Source: Theobroma cacao
Lineage: Eukaryota > Streptophyta > Magnoliopsida > Malvales > Malvaceae
Assembly (NCBI RefSeq): GCF_000208745.1
Contig: NC_030852.1
Location: 25,454,925 to 25,518,924 of the forward strand
DNA: 64,000 bases
Reading direction: 5' to 3'
The translations under genes and the position numbers were made by a program. Below are positions 12,414 through 27,949 of the stretch, in pieces. How positions within the stretch are numbered: position 1 is the stretch's first letter; every line of letters begins with the position of its first letter. Below the pieces are notes generated by a model that worked only from the letters and a program-made list of their open reading frames with translations, was not told the origin of the DNA and made no database searches.

Positions 12414-13918
12414 CTAGGGAGCAACAACTCCAAAGGCAACAGATATCAATTCATTCGATAAGAGAAAGCCATCTGGATCACTGAGCCGAATATAAGCTAA
12501 TCCTTTCCCGATGACGCCTTCATTCAAAAGCAAGGTGTTATATTCGTCTGCAGCTAAAACTCTTCTCTGCTCATTCAAGCAAAGCACATGCCCACTTTCA
12601 ACAAAAGGCTTGTAAGCCTCACAAAGAGAACATACAACTGAGCTACCAAATGTTCCTTGAAAAGACTTCAAATCTAGCCCTGTTGCAGTTCTGAGAGAGA
12701 GCATCACAACATCCGTGGCCAAGTCCCTGGTGTCTATCTTACTATTCCCAGTGTAATCCATCGTGCCATTCTCTAAATTCTGTACAAAATCAATGTACCC
12801 TCTCATTTTCTTGGGTCTTGAAAACCTCATTCCACATACATAACTAGCAGCCCCTAGTCCAAAACCATAAAATGGCTTGTTTTTCCAGTACGTAAAGTTA
12901 TGCTTACATTCAAATCCATCTTGGCAATAACTGCTTATTTCATAATGGTTGTAACCTGCATCCGAAAGCGTTGCCGACGCCATGCTGTAAAAATCAGCTG
13001 ACTGGACATCTGAAGGTAAAGGAAACTCTCCTGGTTTGTACCTACAGAGACATGGAAGTTCAGTTCTCAATGCACCATAAAGCTAAAAGCTGTTGCTTTC
13101 CCTGATAATACTTACAATGTTCCGAATTTTGTGCCTTGTTCAACTTGCAAATCATAAACAGACACGTGCTTAGGCTGAGCTTCAACGGTTAACCTCAAGC
13201 TCCGCTCCCACATTTGTGGACTTTGGTGAGGAAGAGAAGAGATAAGATCCAAACTCCAATTCTCGACCCCACATGAATTCACTATTTCAATAGCCTCGTA
13301 AACCTCGTTAACACCATGTGCTCTCCCACAAGCCTTTAACAACTCATCTTGAAATGCTTGAACTCCCAATGACACTCTATTCACTCCCAACGCCTTCAAC
13401 TCCTCCATTTTCTTAGCATCAAAGGTTCCAGGATCCATTTCCATTGATATCTCAGCATCCGAACTCACCCCAAATTTCTCTCTCAACAAATCCAGAACCG
13501 ATGAAACTAGCCTTGGTGGCACAAGAGACGGTGTTCCTCCCCCAAAAAAGACGGTTTCGAGAGGTGGGTGGGACTTGAAATTTACTTTGGTGGCATTGAT
13601 TTCTCGGCAAAGTAATTGGACGTAGTTTGACATACGGGGGTCGTCGTCGTCGCCGTCGCCGTAGGTTTGGGTTGAGGAAGAACCAAGAGCTACGATCGGG
13701 AAGTCGCAGTAGTGGCAGCGTTTTCGACAGAAAGGGAGGTGAATGTAAGCCGAAGTTGGAGGGAGTTGGGGAGTGGTGAAGATGTTGGGTGAGGCATTTT
13801 GTTGAGCAGTTGGTGGAGTGGGAGTTAAAGTGCAAGAAATGGCACGAGTCAGGAGCTTTGGGTTGCTGGGTTTGGCGGGAAAGGTTGAGAAAATCGGGGT
13901 GAGGGTTGATTTCAGCAT
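12414..13918 (-). CDS. HemW-like radical SAM protein (annotated elsewhere as HemN-like coproporphyrinogen oxidase)
   Basis: Two exons, 13918-13116 and 13041-12414, joined as TT|G, give 476 residues. Residues 1-50 are Ser/Thr/Pro-rich with few acids, an organelle transit peptide (plastid or mitochondrion). The radical SAM core follows: C64-X3-C68-X2-C71 inside YIHLPFCRKRCHYCDF and the SAM-binding FFGGGTPS (126-133). The HemN-type middle motifs are GVNRVSLGVQ and HNFTYWKNKPFYGFGLGAA. True HemN has a further Cys two residues after the cluster (CX3CX2CXC). Here that position is Phe in CDF, as in bacterial HemW and animal RSAD1, which act as heme chaperones rather than oxidases. The product is therefore better called HemW-like. 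It lies tail-to-head beside ELP3, another radical SAM protein, about 530 bp away on the same strand. Confidence 0.93.
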
Positions 13919-14446
13919 TACTTATTTCAGTCAGGAGTGGCGGTGAGTAAAGATGACGCTTCTACTTTATGCAATAAAAAACAGGATAAGACTTCTACTA
14001 AAGCACCCCAGGCATAGGGAGAAAGTCAGTAAACAAAGGCCGTTTGAGGAAATCTGCAAGTTCTAATTTCTGACTGCTTTTTAAGGGCCTCGGGCAGTGG
14101 CCCTGTTGATGACAAAACAAAATGGGTTCTCGGTTCAAGTTCGGTATTGTGTTTGCAATACTCGAGTTCCAGTGCATGGCCGGGAGTTTGAGGCCTCCAT
14201 AATCATATCTCTAAACGTAGTGAAAACAGATCTGCTATAGAAAAGTGTCGCTCAAATTTGAAACCAGTCCTTGATCTTCTCTGAAAATAATTTAAAACGA
14301 GAGAAGGATATAGATATGACTTCACGCTGGCAAACAATTGAACAAACTCACTCTACTCTCACAAATTAATGATTGGTATAAGTTACCAGAATTTTACATG
14401 AATTCCTTAACGTACAAAATTGTGTTATAATCCAATACTAGCCTCG
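13919..14446. other. Short intergenic region between HemW-like gene and ELP3
   Basis: This 528-bp stretch must hold the promoter and leader of the HemW-like gene and the 3' end of ELP3, both on the minus strand. No conserved element was recognised. Confidence 0.5.
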
Positions 14447-18072
<3,626 letters not shown>

Positions 18073-18307
18073 TGTAGAGAGAGAAAGAAGGGCGTAACTG
18101 AAATATACTCAACGCGAAGTAAAAAAGGGATTATATAGGTAACTCTACTACACCCTTAAACGACAGCGTTCACTACTGGCACCCGCTTATAGTTATTTTA
18201 TCTGACTTTTTAACAACGACGTCGTTTTCAAAATTTAAAATTTTTAAAAAAGTTTTTGGCTTTGGGGAACTGTGAACTGAAAACCGAGGGAGTTGGCGAC
18301 GGTGGAG
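18073..18307. promoter_or_regulatory. Divergent ELP3/TELO2 promoter with ACGT palindrome
   Basis: Only 235 bp separate the two start codons, so both genes must take their core promoters and leaders from this stretch. It contains a perfect 12-bp palindrome AACGACGTCGTT at 18215-18226, whose GACGTC core is a bZIP-type (C-box) site. A half-related word, AAACGACAGCGTT, lies at about 18158-18170. A TATA-like TTATATAG lies at 18131-18138 on the ELP3 side. Binding by any factor is inference. Confidence 0.7.
18215..18226. promoter_or_regulatory. 12-bp palindromic ACGT element
   Basis: AACGACGTCGTT reads the same on both strands and lies roughly between the two divergent transcription units. ACGT-core palindromes are typical bZIP targets in plants. 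Function is inferred. Confidence 0.55.
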
Positions 18308-21300
18308 ATGGAGGAGGCAAAGAGGACGAGAGAGCTAGAGAGCAGAGTAGTTGAGAAGGTCGGCGAAGTGATAAGGGAAATAGAAAGAGCAAAGCAGGCG
18401 GACCAAGTGATTTGCACTCTTCACTCTTTAGCTGTTCTTCTCTTCCCTATCGATTCCTCTCTTCTCTCCGGTCACTCCTCCTCGCTTTCCTCTTTAACCA
18501 TACAATTATTATTAATTTCCTCATATTCTATTTTTTTGTTACTTTCTTAAAAAGAAAGAAACTTGGAAAATTCACAGAAAGCTTTGTTTTTTATAATTTT
18601 GCTAATTGTTTTATTACTATTTTGCAGGGAGCATTGACGAGCGTTTCAAGGACCAGGTTTGTATTTTTTTTTCTTTCTTATGTTCGCTTCGTTTTTTTTT
18701 TAAACCTTTTCTTTTAATTTTTATTATTTGGTTGTGCTTTGTTAAGATTGTTAGTGCCAAGGTTCATGCCGCAAATGAGAGGGATGATTGGTGGAAGGCT
18801 TTTTATCAGGGAGCTGCATTTCCGACATTGGCTAGGGTTTTGTTACTTGGTAATTAGCTTTTTGTTAATTTTTCCAAGTTTTCAATGGTTTTGACAAGAG
18901 TCATATCCCGTATTTTCTTATACAAAAAATTTGTTGTATGTAGATATTGCTTCCAGTTGGCTCACTTGTTTCCCACTTTCGGCAAAGAAACATGTCTACG
19001 ATGTTTTCTTTGTCAATGGACTATCAACTGAAGTTGTTCAGGTTTTGGTTCCTTGTCTACGGCAGAGCTGCAGTGATGTACACGATGTTAATACTATTCA
19101 GTCAAATGTAGAAAGGTATGGCGGAATATTTTCTATTAAATCTTAGTTCCATTTCTCCATTTAAACATAGTATTTATCGATTGCTGCTCTCTAAGTATGA
19201 GTTTATCAGTGTGCATAATTATTTGGAGTTGGTATATTCAATAAAAGTGTAATGATTTCACTGTACCATATGTGATATAGTTGAAAAGGATACCAAAAGA
19301 GCTTCCACTGTTTGTTCTTCTAGTTCTTTTGAAATATTTGTGAGATATGATAGCAAACTTGTAGCTCACCTGCGGACACGTTTTCCACTGTTGACAGATT
19401 GCTTGTACTTTGCCTTCTTGACAATGCCGGGGTGCTTAAAATGGCTAAAGAATTTTCCATTTCCTCCCAATCGAAAGATATTATAAATGAAAGGCTCAAG
19501 TCAGCTGTGTCTAGGGTAGCACAGATTGTAACATCTATTCCTGATAAAGCACGATTGAGAGCCCTGCCTTTGCTTTCATCACAGTATCCTTTACTTCTAC
19601 TGCACTAATTTTTCTGTTTGTTTTTAAATATCTAATCATGTGCTTATGCTTTAACCTGCAAAGGATGCTGAACATGTTTGTTAATCTGTCCAGGGAACAT
19701 GGAATCAAAATTTTGATAGCTTATTTATGGTGGAAGTTTTACTTAAAAAATGCTGATTGATGAAGAAGAGGAGATTGTTTAATGATTTTCCTTTACAAGA
19801 GTATTATAGTTTGTTTTTCAAGCAGATCACTATTCAACTTCTCAGTGGTTTGGTAGAAAGACTAGCGATCTCTAATAGAAGTGACATGGATGTTAACTGT
19901 TTATTTATTGGAGAAATATTTTCCCGCATCTGTCGACGTGGATCTTCAGGTAGAGATATTTCAAGCACTAGAGTCAGATTTTATTTCTCTCATTTTGCTC
20001 ATACATCACCCTTTTAGTGGACTTGTGCTCCACTGTGAGTTGTATATTGATTTTGAAACAATTTCTTGTCTCACCCTGTCTTTACTCCCCATTCTCCCAG
20101 AGAGTTTAACGCAGTATGCCACTAGTTTCTGATTTGTAAATGCAGAAATATTTGTTCATCTATGCATGAGTTTCAGTGTATCTAGCAATTTCATGTCATA
20201 TAAGGTGATGTGATTGCATACTACTGTTTCTGTTGTGATTCCTGGTGCTAAATGTTTATCATGCATCTTAAATGCGGCTAACAATGATGAAACTTTGAGG
20301 CAGTTGGAGCTGGAGAAGCCAAAGTGAACCCTAAGATTGCACATGGTGATATCAAGACTCTTAATCTTGAAGAGGCATAATGGATCTTTTATTAAATTCG
20401 ATGGTTGTGGTGTAGGTTAAATAAGTGATGGAACATCATCGCTATTAGTCTGACAAAGATGGTAATCAGGAATAACAGCCCGGAAAGTTCCTGCTTTCTC
20501 ATGAATTTTCATGTTCTATGCTTTGGAACCTCATGTATAAGTAACCACCTGATTTTTAATTATGTGGTTCTTGTAAGGACAAACAATATTCAGATATTCT
20601 GTTCATTCCAGCAAATACAGCTGATAGGGAAATCTTTATTTTTTGTTTTTCCTCTCTACGCAAGCAGGATGGTGGTGAAATTGACACTGAAGTAATGACA
20701 TTCGTTGCTTGCAGATGTGCTGTTAATTGAAGTAACTCCCCAGATTCTTAGACATGTTCGAAGTTGCTTATCTTCAAATAGTGATATAGTTGACACAGAC
20801 GTATTTGAGTCAAACCCTGAATCCCAATTTTGGTTAAAGATAATGGAAGCAATTACAGACCCCTACACTGTTGAAAGAATTTCTGAACAGCTTTTGCATC
20901 AGCTTGCAACTGAGCATGCAAGTGATATTGAAGCTTACTGGGTTCTTTGGATATTGTTTCATCAGTTACTCCAACGTCAGTCATCAGTCAGGTCAGTGAA
21001 CATTTGTTATGTTTATTTCTTTGACCGAGTATAGCTGACAATGTGCATATTCAATTTGAGTGTTTCCTTTATGCTTCTAGGCCATCCAGAAGCAGAAGAA
21101 TGACAACCAAGTAGTTGTTATTGTAGTTTATAGTATAATTAAGCTAACTAAAATAATTAAATTAGGAAGAAAACTATCTTTAAAGGCTGAGGTGTGGTAG
21201 GAGCACTGTCTTTAAAACCAATTCCTGCCCTCTCCATGTAATATCTCGGGTGCAAGTAGAGCTACCTTGGCATCCAGTTTCCAGAATTCAACTGCCAATG

Positions 21301-24300
21301 ATCTCCGTAGCCTTGCACATGAACAATATTGAGCAAATTGTCTCAAATTTCACCAACCCAATATTAGCTAAACTATTTATGTAGTGTAGAATATAAAAGA
21401 GAGATTAATGGAAGGAAGCTATTTGTTTAACCGGACAAGTTGGTAGCAAAAACTAAATGGTCTAAACTTATGTGTTTGTAGCTGAGATGAAAAATGAAGT
21501 TTTCTATGCATGTTTAGCTGATCATTCAAAGTGTATTTATAGGCTATACAATTGGATGAATTGGCATTGAGTTGCCAATATTAGTGACACTTGGCTAATA
21601 TATGTCATGAGGTGACTATATCCTTGTCACCTCTTGATAAATGGATTTTGGTGGGACATATTGTTGCCACCAAGTAGCACATGGCTAAACATGTGTCATC
21701 ATTTTACTTTATGTATTAATCGAATAATCAATTAATTAGAATTATTTTCTAACAATCCCCCACATAATTCAAATTAATGAGTTGGTGAACTAAATTAATG
21801 AGTTAATTGCATTAGCTATGACAACATGCATGCAACTTGATGAGTATTATTAGGGAAAAGAAACCCCTTTGTTTCTTTTCCTTCTTTGGTTGTATATTTA
21901 TCCAGAAAGAAATTGAAATTGGGAAATTCCTCTATAATCAATTTCTTCTTGTTTTCTTTAGGTGAATTCCAGAACTTGCAAATTATTGTGTAATGGAAAA
22001 GTCTTTCTTCATTGATAGATAAATAGATATAGGACATTGTATTACTTTATTATCAATCGATGCAATTTAGGAATTCACTTTATTTGGCACCAATGAACAA
22101 AGAGACAGACAGGAATACATACAGACAGACGGATAGATATATAGATAGCTCCTCTACTTCTTTGTTTCTGTTATTGCTGATGTCCTTTTTCATGCATTTT
22201 CTCTCTCAGGTCGATGTTTGTTGACAAATTTTTACTATGGAAAGTGTTTCCTGTTTGTTGCCTGCAGTGGATCTTGCAATTTGCTGTTCTTGGATGTCCA
22301 CCTGTTACCAATTCACAGACAAAAGGTCATGAAACCAATGGTCTTTTTGACACAGTGCAACGCCTCGCTGCAGTATGGTCAAAAAGGGACTTTGTACAAT
22401 CAGCCCCAGTGGAGCAGCAAGCTTGTATCCTTTACTACTTCCACATATCAAATTGAAAGTTCTCAACTTGGTTAACAACTATTGAACATGCAAGCTGTAG
22501 AAGTTTCAATTTTACAGGGGGAATCAAAGATTCATAGATCATAGTATTAGTTTATCCTAGTAAAAGGTTCCATTTTACTTTCATGGAAATGTCATGCCTT
22601 GTAGTTTCCTTCTTCTAACATTCCAGAGACCTCCAACCCCCCATCCCCCTCTTCCTTTCTCATGCCCGTTCTTGCCTTTTACTTATAATGTTTGTTGCCC
22701 CTTAACTTAAAATCAGATATAACTGCAGCTGTAGGCCTTTGCCTGGAGAAGATGTCCAAAGAGGAACTAGATAAGACAAAGGATGTGATGCAATCAATTC
22801 TTCAAGGAGTCAGCTGTAACTTCTTGTCACCTTTGCTAATGGATTGTCTTGGATTTTAGTTGGTGGCATATTTTTGCATTAAATATCTTATCTTTATTGT
22901 TGACAGGCAGGCTGGATAGTCCTGCAGATCTAGTGCGGAAAATGGCTAGCACTATCGCTTTAGTATTCTCTAAAGTAATCGACCCAAAAAATCCTCTATA
23001 TCTTGATGACAGCTGCAATGGAGAGAGCATTGACTGGGAGTTTGGATTAACCACGACTGAGAAAGGGCCCTTATCGATCTCAAATGCAGAAAAGCAAATT
23101 GATGAAACAGGGACATCAACCACCCCAATGTTAACCAAAGACTTCACTCACACAGCTGATGGTTTAAAAGGAAGTAATGTGAAGAGTAAAAGCAAGAAAT
23201 CCTCTGAATTCAGTTTGGTTGATCCAGATGAGATTATAGATCCAGCTACACTAAATTATAAATCGGTCTCCGATGAAAACGATGATGAGGATGCAAGTGA
23301 GAATTCTGATTCAAGTGACTCCTCTTTGCAGCCATATGACTTGACCGATGATGATACAGATTTAAAACGAAAAATGTCACAACTTGTTGATGTAGTTGGA
23401 GCCTTAAGGAAATCTGATGATGCTGATGGGGTGAGTTGTTTGAGTTCACTGTTTCATTATTGTCTTCAATTGTTCTTCTGAGATTAATATCAAACTATTC
23501 AATTTGTGGTATCTATGAGATTTAATTTTGACATGCATTATGAGGACACTTCTGGTGATTAGAAAATTTGATATCAGCTACTTATGGTTTTTTTACATTT
23601 TGGTTTTCCCCTTTTGGCTGCACAAGTGACTTGTTTTATAAGCTTAAACCTATATTAGAAATCATTACAACTACCTGGCTGTCAATTTTATTTGTGAAAA
23701 TTTCGCTTGTTGGAAGTTATGAGACAGATATCAATTATTAGATAAAGGTTCAACTTATTTCTGGAGAATTTAATCAAAGAAACTTACACCTAAACAATTA
23801 TGTATGATTTTACACTGCAGGTGGAGAGGGCTCTTGATGTTGCTGAAAGTCTTATACGAGCATCACCTGATGAACTTACACATGTAGCAGGTGATCTTGT
23901 TCGAACTCTTGTACATGTTCGTTGCTCTGATACAGCAGTAGAAGGTGAGGAAGAAACGGCGGAAGAGAAGCGGCAAAGAGCTCTGATAGCATTGATTGTC
24001 ACACGTCCATTTGAATCTCTTGATACTCTAAACAAACTATTATATTCACCTAATGTAGATGTTAGTCAACGCATAATGATACTTGATGTCATGACACAGG
24101 CAGCTGAGGAGCTTGCCAATTCTAAAACTATGAAACCTAAACATCAGACAGGGCCCCTCATATCAACCATTTCAGAACCTCAACCCTGGTTCTTGCCTAG
24201 CAATGTGGGGCCTCCTGGAGCTGGGTCCTGGAGAGAGATCTCAGATACAGGAACCCTTCTGAACTGGTCAAACCGATATGAGAGAGAACTTCCACTAAAC

Positions 24301-25432
24301 CCTGGTCAGGTCAAGAGAGGAAAGACACGCCGGTGGAGCCTAAGATCGGGAAATATACGAGAAGGCCAAATTGAGTGGTCTCAGAATAAGTTTCCTCTAT
24401 ATGCGGCAGCATTTATGCTTCCGGCTATGCAGGGGTTTGATAAAAAAAGACGTGGTGTTGACTTGCTCGGTAGTGACTTTCTTGTCCTTGGAAAACTCAT
24501 CTACATGCTCGGTGTTGGTATGAAATGTGCATCCATGCATCCAGAGGCATCTGCATTGGCTCCCCCTCTTCTTGATATGTTAAGATCAAGGTACCTGTCT
24601 CAATATCGTTATATAAATACTGTCACAGTGCTCAACACTAGAGGTTGCCTTCACGGGATTAGCCAACTAGTGTCTAATAATACATATATATTGGCAAGCT
24701 AGTCTGACCTGTTTCACATGGTCCTGATGGATGTGTGCGCGCTCATGCGTGGACATGTGCATGTGTCTACATAGAAATAGGTGTCATACTTTGGTTGTTC
24801 AATGGTGTTTTATGCTATTATCCATCGTAGTTCAAATCTTCATGTGTACATAATTTGCTAATCTGCCATTTACGCCAATTTTTAACTTAATGCAGGGAGG
24901 TATGCCATCACAAAGAAGCATATGTCAGAAGAGCTGTACTTTTTGCAGCTTCATGTGTGCTGGTGGCTCTTCATCCCTCTTATATAGCATCTTCCTTGGT
25001 TGAGGGAAATCTTGAAATTTCTGAAGGGCTTGAATGGATCCGAACATGGGCCCTCCAAGTGGCTGACTCTGATACAGATAGAGAGTGCTACACTGTAAGC
25101 AAAGATATTACATAATTTCTCAGCTTCATGAGTGATTTTGTTCGTTGGTTACAGGAGTTTTGCTCTCCTATCTATGTCGTTTGACAACGTTCTGACTGCT
25201 GAATTTTGTTTTTTTCTTTTTTATTTAATTGAATCATTAAAATGTTGTTTTAATGCCTATGCTTTTGTGGTCTTAGATGGCCGTGTCATGTCTCCAACTA
25301 CACTCTGAGATGGCCCTCCAAGCTTCCCGAGCACTAGAGTCAGCAGAAAGTACATTCAAGGCCAAGGGTATTAACCTCTCATCCAGTCTGTCCAAGGGAA
25401 CAATCAAAATCCCCTACTCGAATGTTGAATAG
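18308..25432 (+). CDS. TELO2: TELO2 / TEL2 family protein (PIKK maturation, telomere length regulation)
   Basis: Thirteen exons in phase: 18308-18470, 18628-18656, 18747-18849, 18944-19115, 19398-19583, 19810-19949, 20715-20991, 22210-22424, 22717-22815, 22907-23430, 23821-24590, 24896-25094 and 25277-25432, 1010 residues. It is an alpha-helical HEAT-like protein. A very acidic Ser-rich linker lies near its middle (DENDDEDASENSDSSDSS), as in TEL2 proteins. The conserved TEL2 C-terminal core includes RCSDTAV, IVTRPFESLDTLNKLLYS, RILDVMTQAAEEL-like text, NKFPLYAAAFMLPAM and DLLGSDFLVLGKLIYMLGV. TEL2 with TTI1 and TTI2 helps HSP90 fold PI3K-like kinases such as TOR, ATM and ATR. The Arabidopsis gene is EMB2423, essential in embryos. 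ATG 18308 is used because the open frame further left begins without an ATG. Introns 5 and 8 are U12-type. No lesions seen. Confidence 0.95.
19584..19809 (+). other. U12-type (minor spliceosome) intron 5 of TELO2
   Basis: The donor is GTATCCTTT, the exact U12 GT-AG consensus. TTTTCCTTTAC at 19786-19796 matches the U12 branch-site consensus TTTTCCTTAAC with one difference and places the branch A about 14 nt before the acceptor TATTATAG. Joining at these sites gives CA|T and restores the frame into LFFKQITIQLL. Nearby alternative AGs do not. Confidence 0.9.
20992..22209 (+). other. Long TELO2 intron 7 with degraded repeat and GACA/GATA microsatellite
   Basis: The 1.2-kb intron includes a segment around 21560-21760 with recurring CATGTGTCAT-like and GGTGAC words, and AACAATCCCCCACAT near 21750. 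This looks like an old repeat insertion, family not identified. A compound GACA/GATA microsatellite follows at about 22098-22150. Confidence 0.35.
22425..22716 (+). other. U12-type (minor spliceosome) intron 8 of TELO2
   Basis: The donor is again GTATCCTTT. The branch site CCCCTTAAC (22698-22706) contains the perfect CCTTAAC core with the branch A about 11 nt before the acceptor AATCAG. There is no long pyrimidine tract, as expected for U12 introns. The join T|AT keeps the frame (EQQAYITAAVGL). Confidence 0.93.
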
Positions 25433-25860
25433 ATTCTTGTACAGTCAATGCAGAGGTTCTCAATAATTTATGTATCCATTTTGCAGATATTGTAAAATGA
25501 ACAAGACCCTTTGGCTATCAATGATGTAAGATTTTCCCCCTCACACAAAGTATCACAAAAATGTAATCCAACACTGCAAGGATGTTACAAGCTTTCTTTA
25601 TTTCTTCTGGAGGTTTTTATGTGCACGTGAAATGCATGGCATGCCGTGATTTGGTCATCGAATCATTTATTTGAACGGGAGCAATTCACAGTTTACTGAA
25701 TTTCCAGCTTTCCTGGTTTTCCAGATGGGAAACGACCAAACGTGGCCGCATCAGACGGGACAAGTGCTGACATAGCAAATCGAACATGGGACCCAACAAT
25801 CAACATCCCTCCCCTCAAAATTCCCGAATCAAGACCCCAACCCCGAGGTGCCAATCATCC

Positions 25861-27949
25861 ATGGCATTTTCCCTATCATCTCTCTCCAAATCACTCTCCT
25901 CCCTTCTCCCTTCCCGATCAAAACCAAACTCCCCTTCCCTTCTCTCACCGACGACTCTCCAACTCCCCAAAAGAGCATCAGGTTGTGCTCTGCTGGTTCC
26001 CACCTGGGACCCCAAACCTACGTCAACGTCAACTTGTCTTTCGTCTTCTTTGACAACAGCTGATGACATCACCGCTATAACATGCCCATCACTGGCATAT
26101 GCAAATGCCCTGTTCTTCAAGTCGGGTTGCTATAATGTTCAGGTCGTGGTGGCAGAGAATGAGCCCGAGGAGAAGCTGTTGGGTCGGTTCAGGAGAGCCG
26201 TGTTTAAGGCGGGTGTTATCCAGGAGTGTAAAAGGAGGAGGTTCTTTGAGAGTTCACAGGACAAGAAGAAGCGCAAAGCTAGAGAGGCTTCTAAAAGGAA
26301 CCGCAAAAGGTTTGTTGGGTTTCCTTCCTTTTATTTGTTTTCTCTTCTTTTCTTTCATTGTTTCGGAGCAACTAATAGGGACCGATTTCGGGTTTGTTGT
26401 CTACGCTTTGATGTCATAATTTTGTCGAATTTCGAAGCTTTGAATTGGGATCATGATCTTTTATTCCTTTCAAATATGCTTTCTGTTGCTGCCAAGTTTT
26501 GGACAGATTTTTTCTTTGGTTTAATCTCTTCGTGTCACTAAATGGTACCTTTTTAATGCTTAAATTTCCAAATTTTGATCCTTTTTTCATTTCTTCGCTG
26601 TATGGCGACAATGCTGCTATGTCTATTCCTAAAATTCTGCTGACTTTGACAGCTGTGCGTATCTGGTTCTGCTGGTTTCTCAATGGAATAAGTGGTGAAA
26701 GTCTAATTTTCCATGGAAATTCAAATTGGAAGTTAGGTTAGACTTTAAAGATTATAGTGAACCAATAACTGCTGAAACTTGGAGAGTAAATTTATTGTGA
26801 TCCAAGAGAGAATATTGAAATTGCTTCGGTAAAAGGCCCCAGAATAAAAGCATCCCAATGCTAATATAGACTATGCTTTGTTTATATTGGAATTCCGTCA
26901 AGGTGCTGAATATGATGTTGGACTTGGTTAGTTGAGATCAATCAGAGGAGAAAGTTAGAACAGGCTAATGAATAACGATTCACACCTTGGATCTTGGAGT
27001 TGGGAAGTTTAGAGAAGGAGCAAAGAAAGGAAGTTTCAGGAGGAGATGATGATTATAAAAAATTTTTGGCTCCATTGCATAATCTTATGGATTGTTAGGT
27101 AGACAATAAGTATAATACTGACTATGATTGGTCACAAAAAAAAAAGTATTGCTTTCTCTTTACCTTTTCTCATTAACAAACTTAAAGTTGAGTCATTTTG
27201 ACAGGAAAATCAAGCTATTTCTTCTGCTTAATAAATTACTTGAATAAATGGACAATTTCTACTGATCAGTTGCAGAGGATGTAATTCTAGAGTACAGTCT
27301 ACGTACTCCGAGTTTTCAGAGGTCTCGGAAACCTTAAGGAGTTGGAAGACATGGAGAGGGTAAGATACTTGAGGTTGAGGAAGTTGTAAACAGTATTTGG
27401 AAGTTGTGGTGAAAGTCAAGGGGAGCTCTAAGCCTCTAACTCCCTCCCAACCATTATACAATTCTAAAATTTCTTACATCATTTTTTTCATTCAGTTTTG
27501 ATGTTCACTTCCTCTTTGAATTTCTCCAAAGAGAGTTTCCCTTGCCCACCTCCTATTAGTTTCACCTTTGGTGGTGTTTATTTGGCTAGAACAAATTATC
27601 TTGTATTTTCTGTTTCATTATCTTTGTTTGCATTCATGCTTAAAAAGTTTTGACATTTCAACTACCTGCCTGTACTGCTAATGTTTAGTGTTCTACTGCG
27701 TTCCTTTTTAGAATGCATACTGTTCATAGTTTGTTATTATTTTATGCTCACCATATTTGTACAGTTTTAAGGAATTTTGAATGATAGATCTCTGATGATA
27801 ATAATTATCTTACTGAATGATCTGTTTTGCTTATTGTTAGACGCCCACAACCTAAAGCTTCAGCACAAGCTAAAGAGGAGACCCCTAAGAAGAAGGATGA
27901 TGATGAAGATGATAACTGGGAGCTTCCTGGAGGAGACCTGCCCTACTAA
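25861..27949 (+). CDS. Plastid 30S ribosomal protein bS21, nuclear-encoded
   Basis: Two exons, 25861-26309 and 27841-27949, joined AG|A, 185 residues. Residues 1 to about 75 are Ser/Leu/Pro-rich with almost no acidic residues (MAFSLSSLSKSLSSLLPS), a chloroplast transit peptide. Then comes the bS21 core: NVQVVVAENEPEEKLLGRF, RAVFKAGVIQECKRRRFFE and basic KKKRKAREASKRNRKRR, which contacts 16S rRNA near the anti-Shine-Dalgarno. The second exon adds an acidic plant-specific tail (KKKDDDEDDNWELPGGDLPY). An in-frame upstream ATG at 25786 would add 25 residues, but the ATG at 25861 gives a more typical transit peptide. Relatives include GHS1 (At3g27160) and At5g63300. The FFKSG word before the core makes me favour the second, not certainly. 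Confidence 0.92.

Noticed and set aside
13452..13835. 127-codon minus-strand frame
   Set aside because: Out-of-frame shadow of the HemW-like first exon.
18293..18307. TELO2 start at 18293
   Set aside because: The codon there is TTG; the first ATG is 18308.
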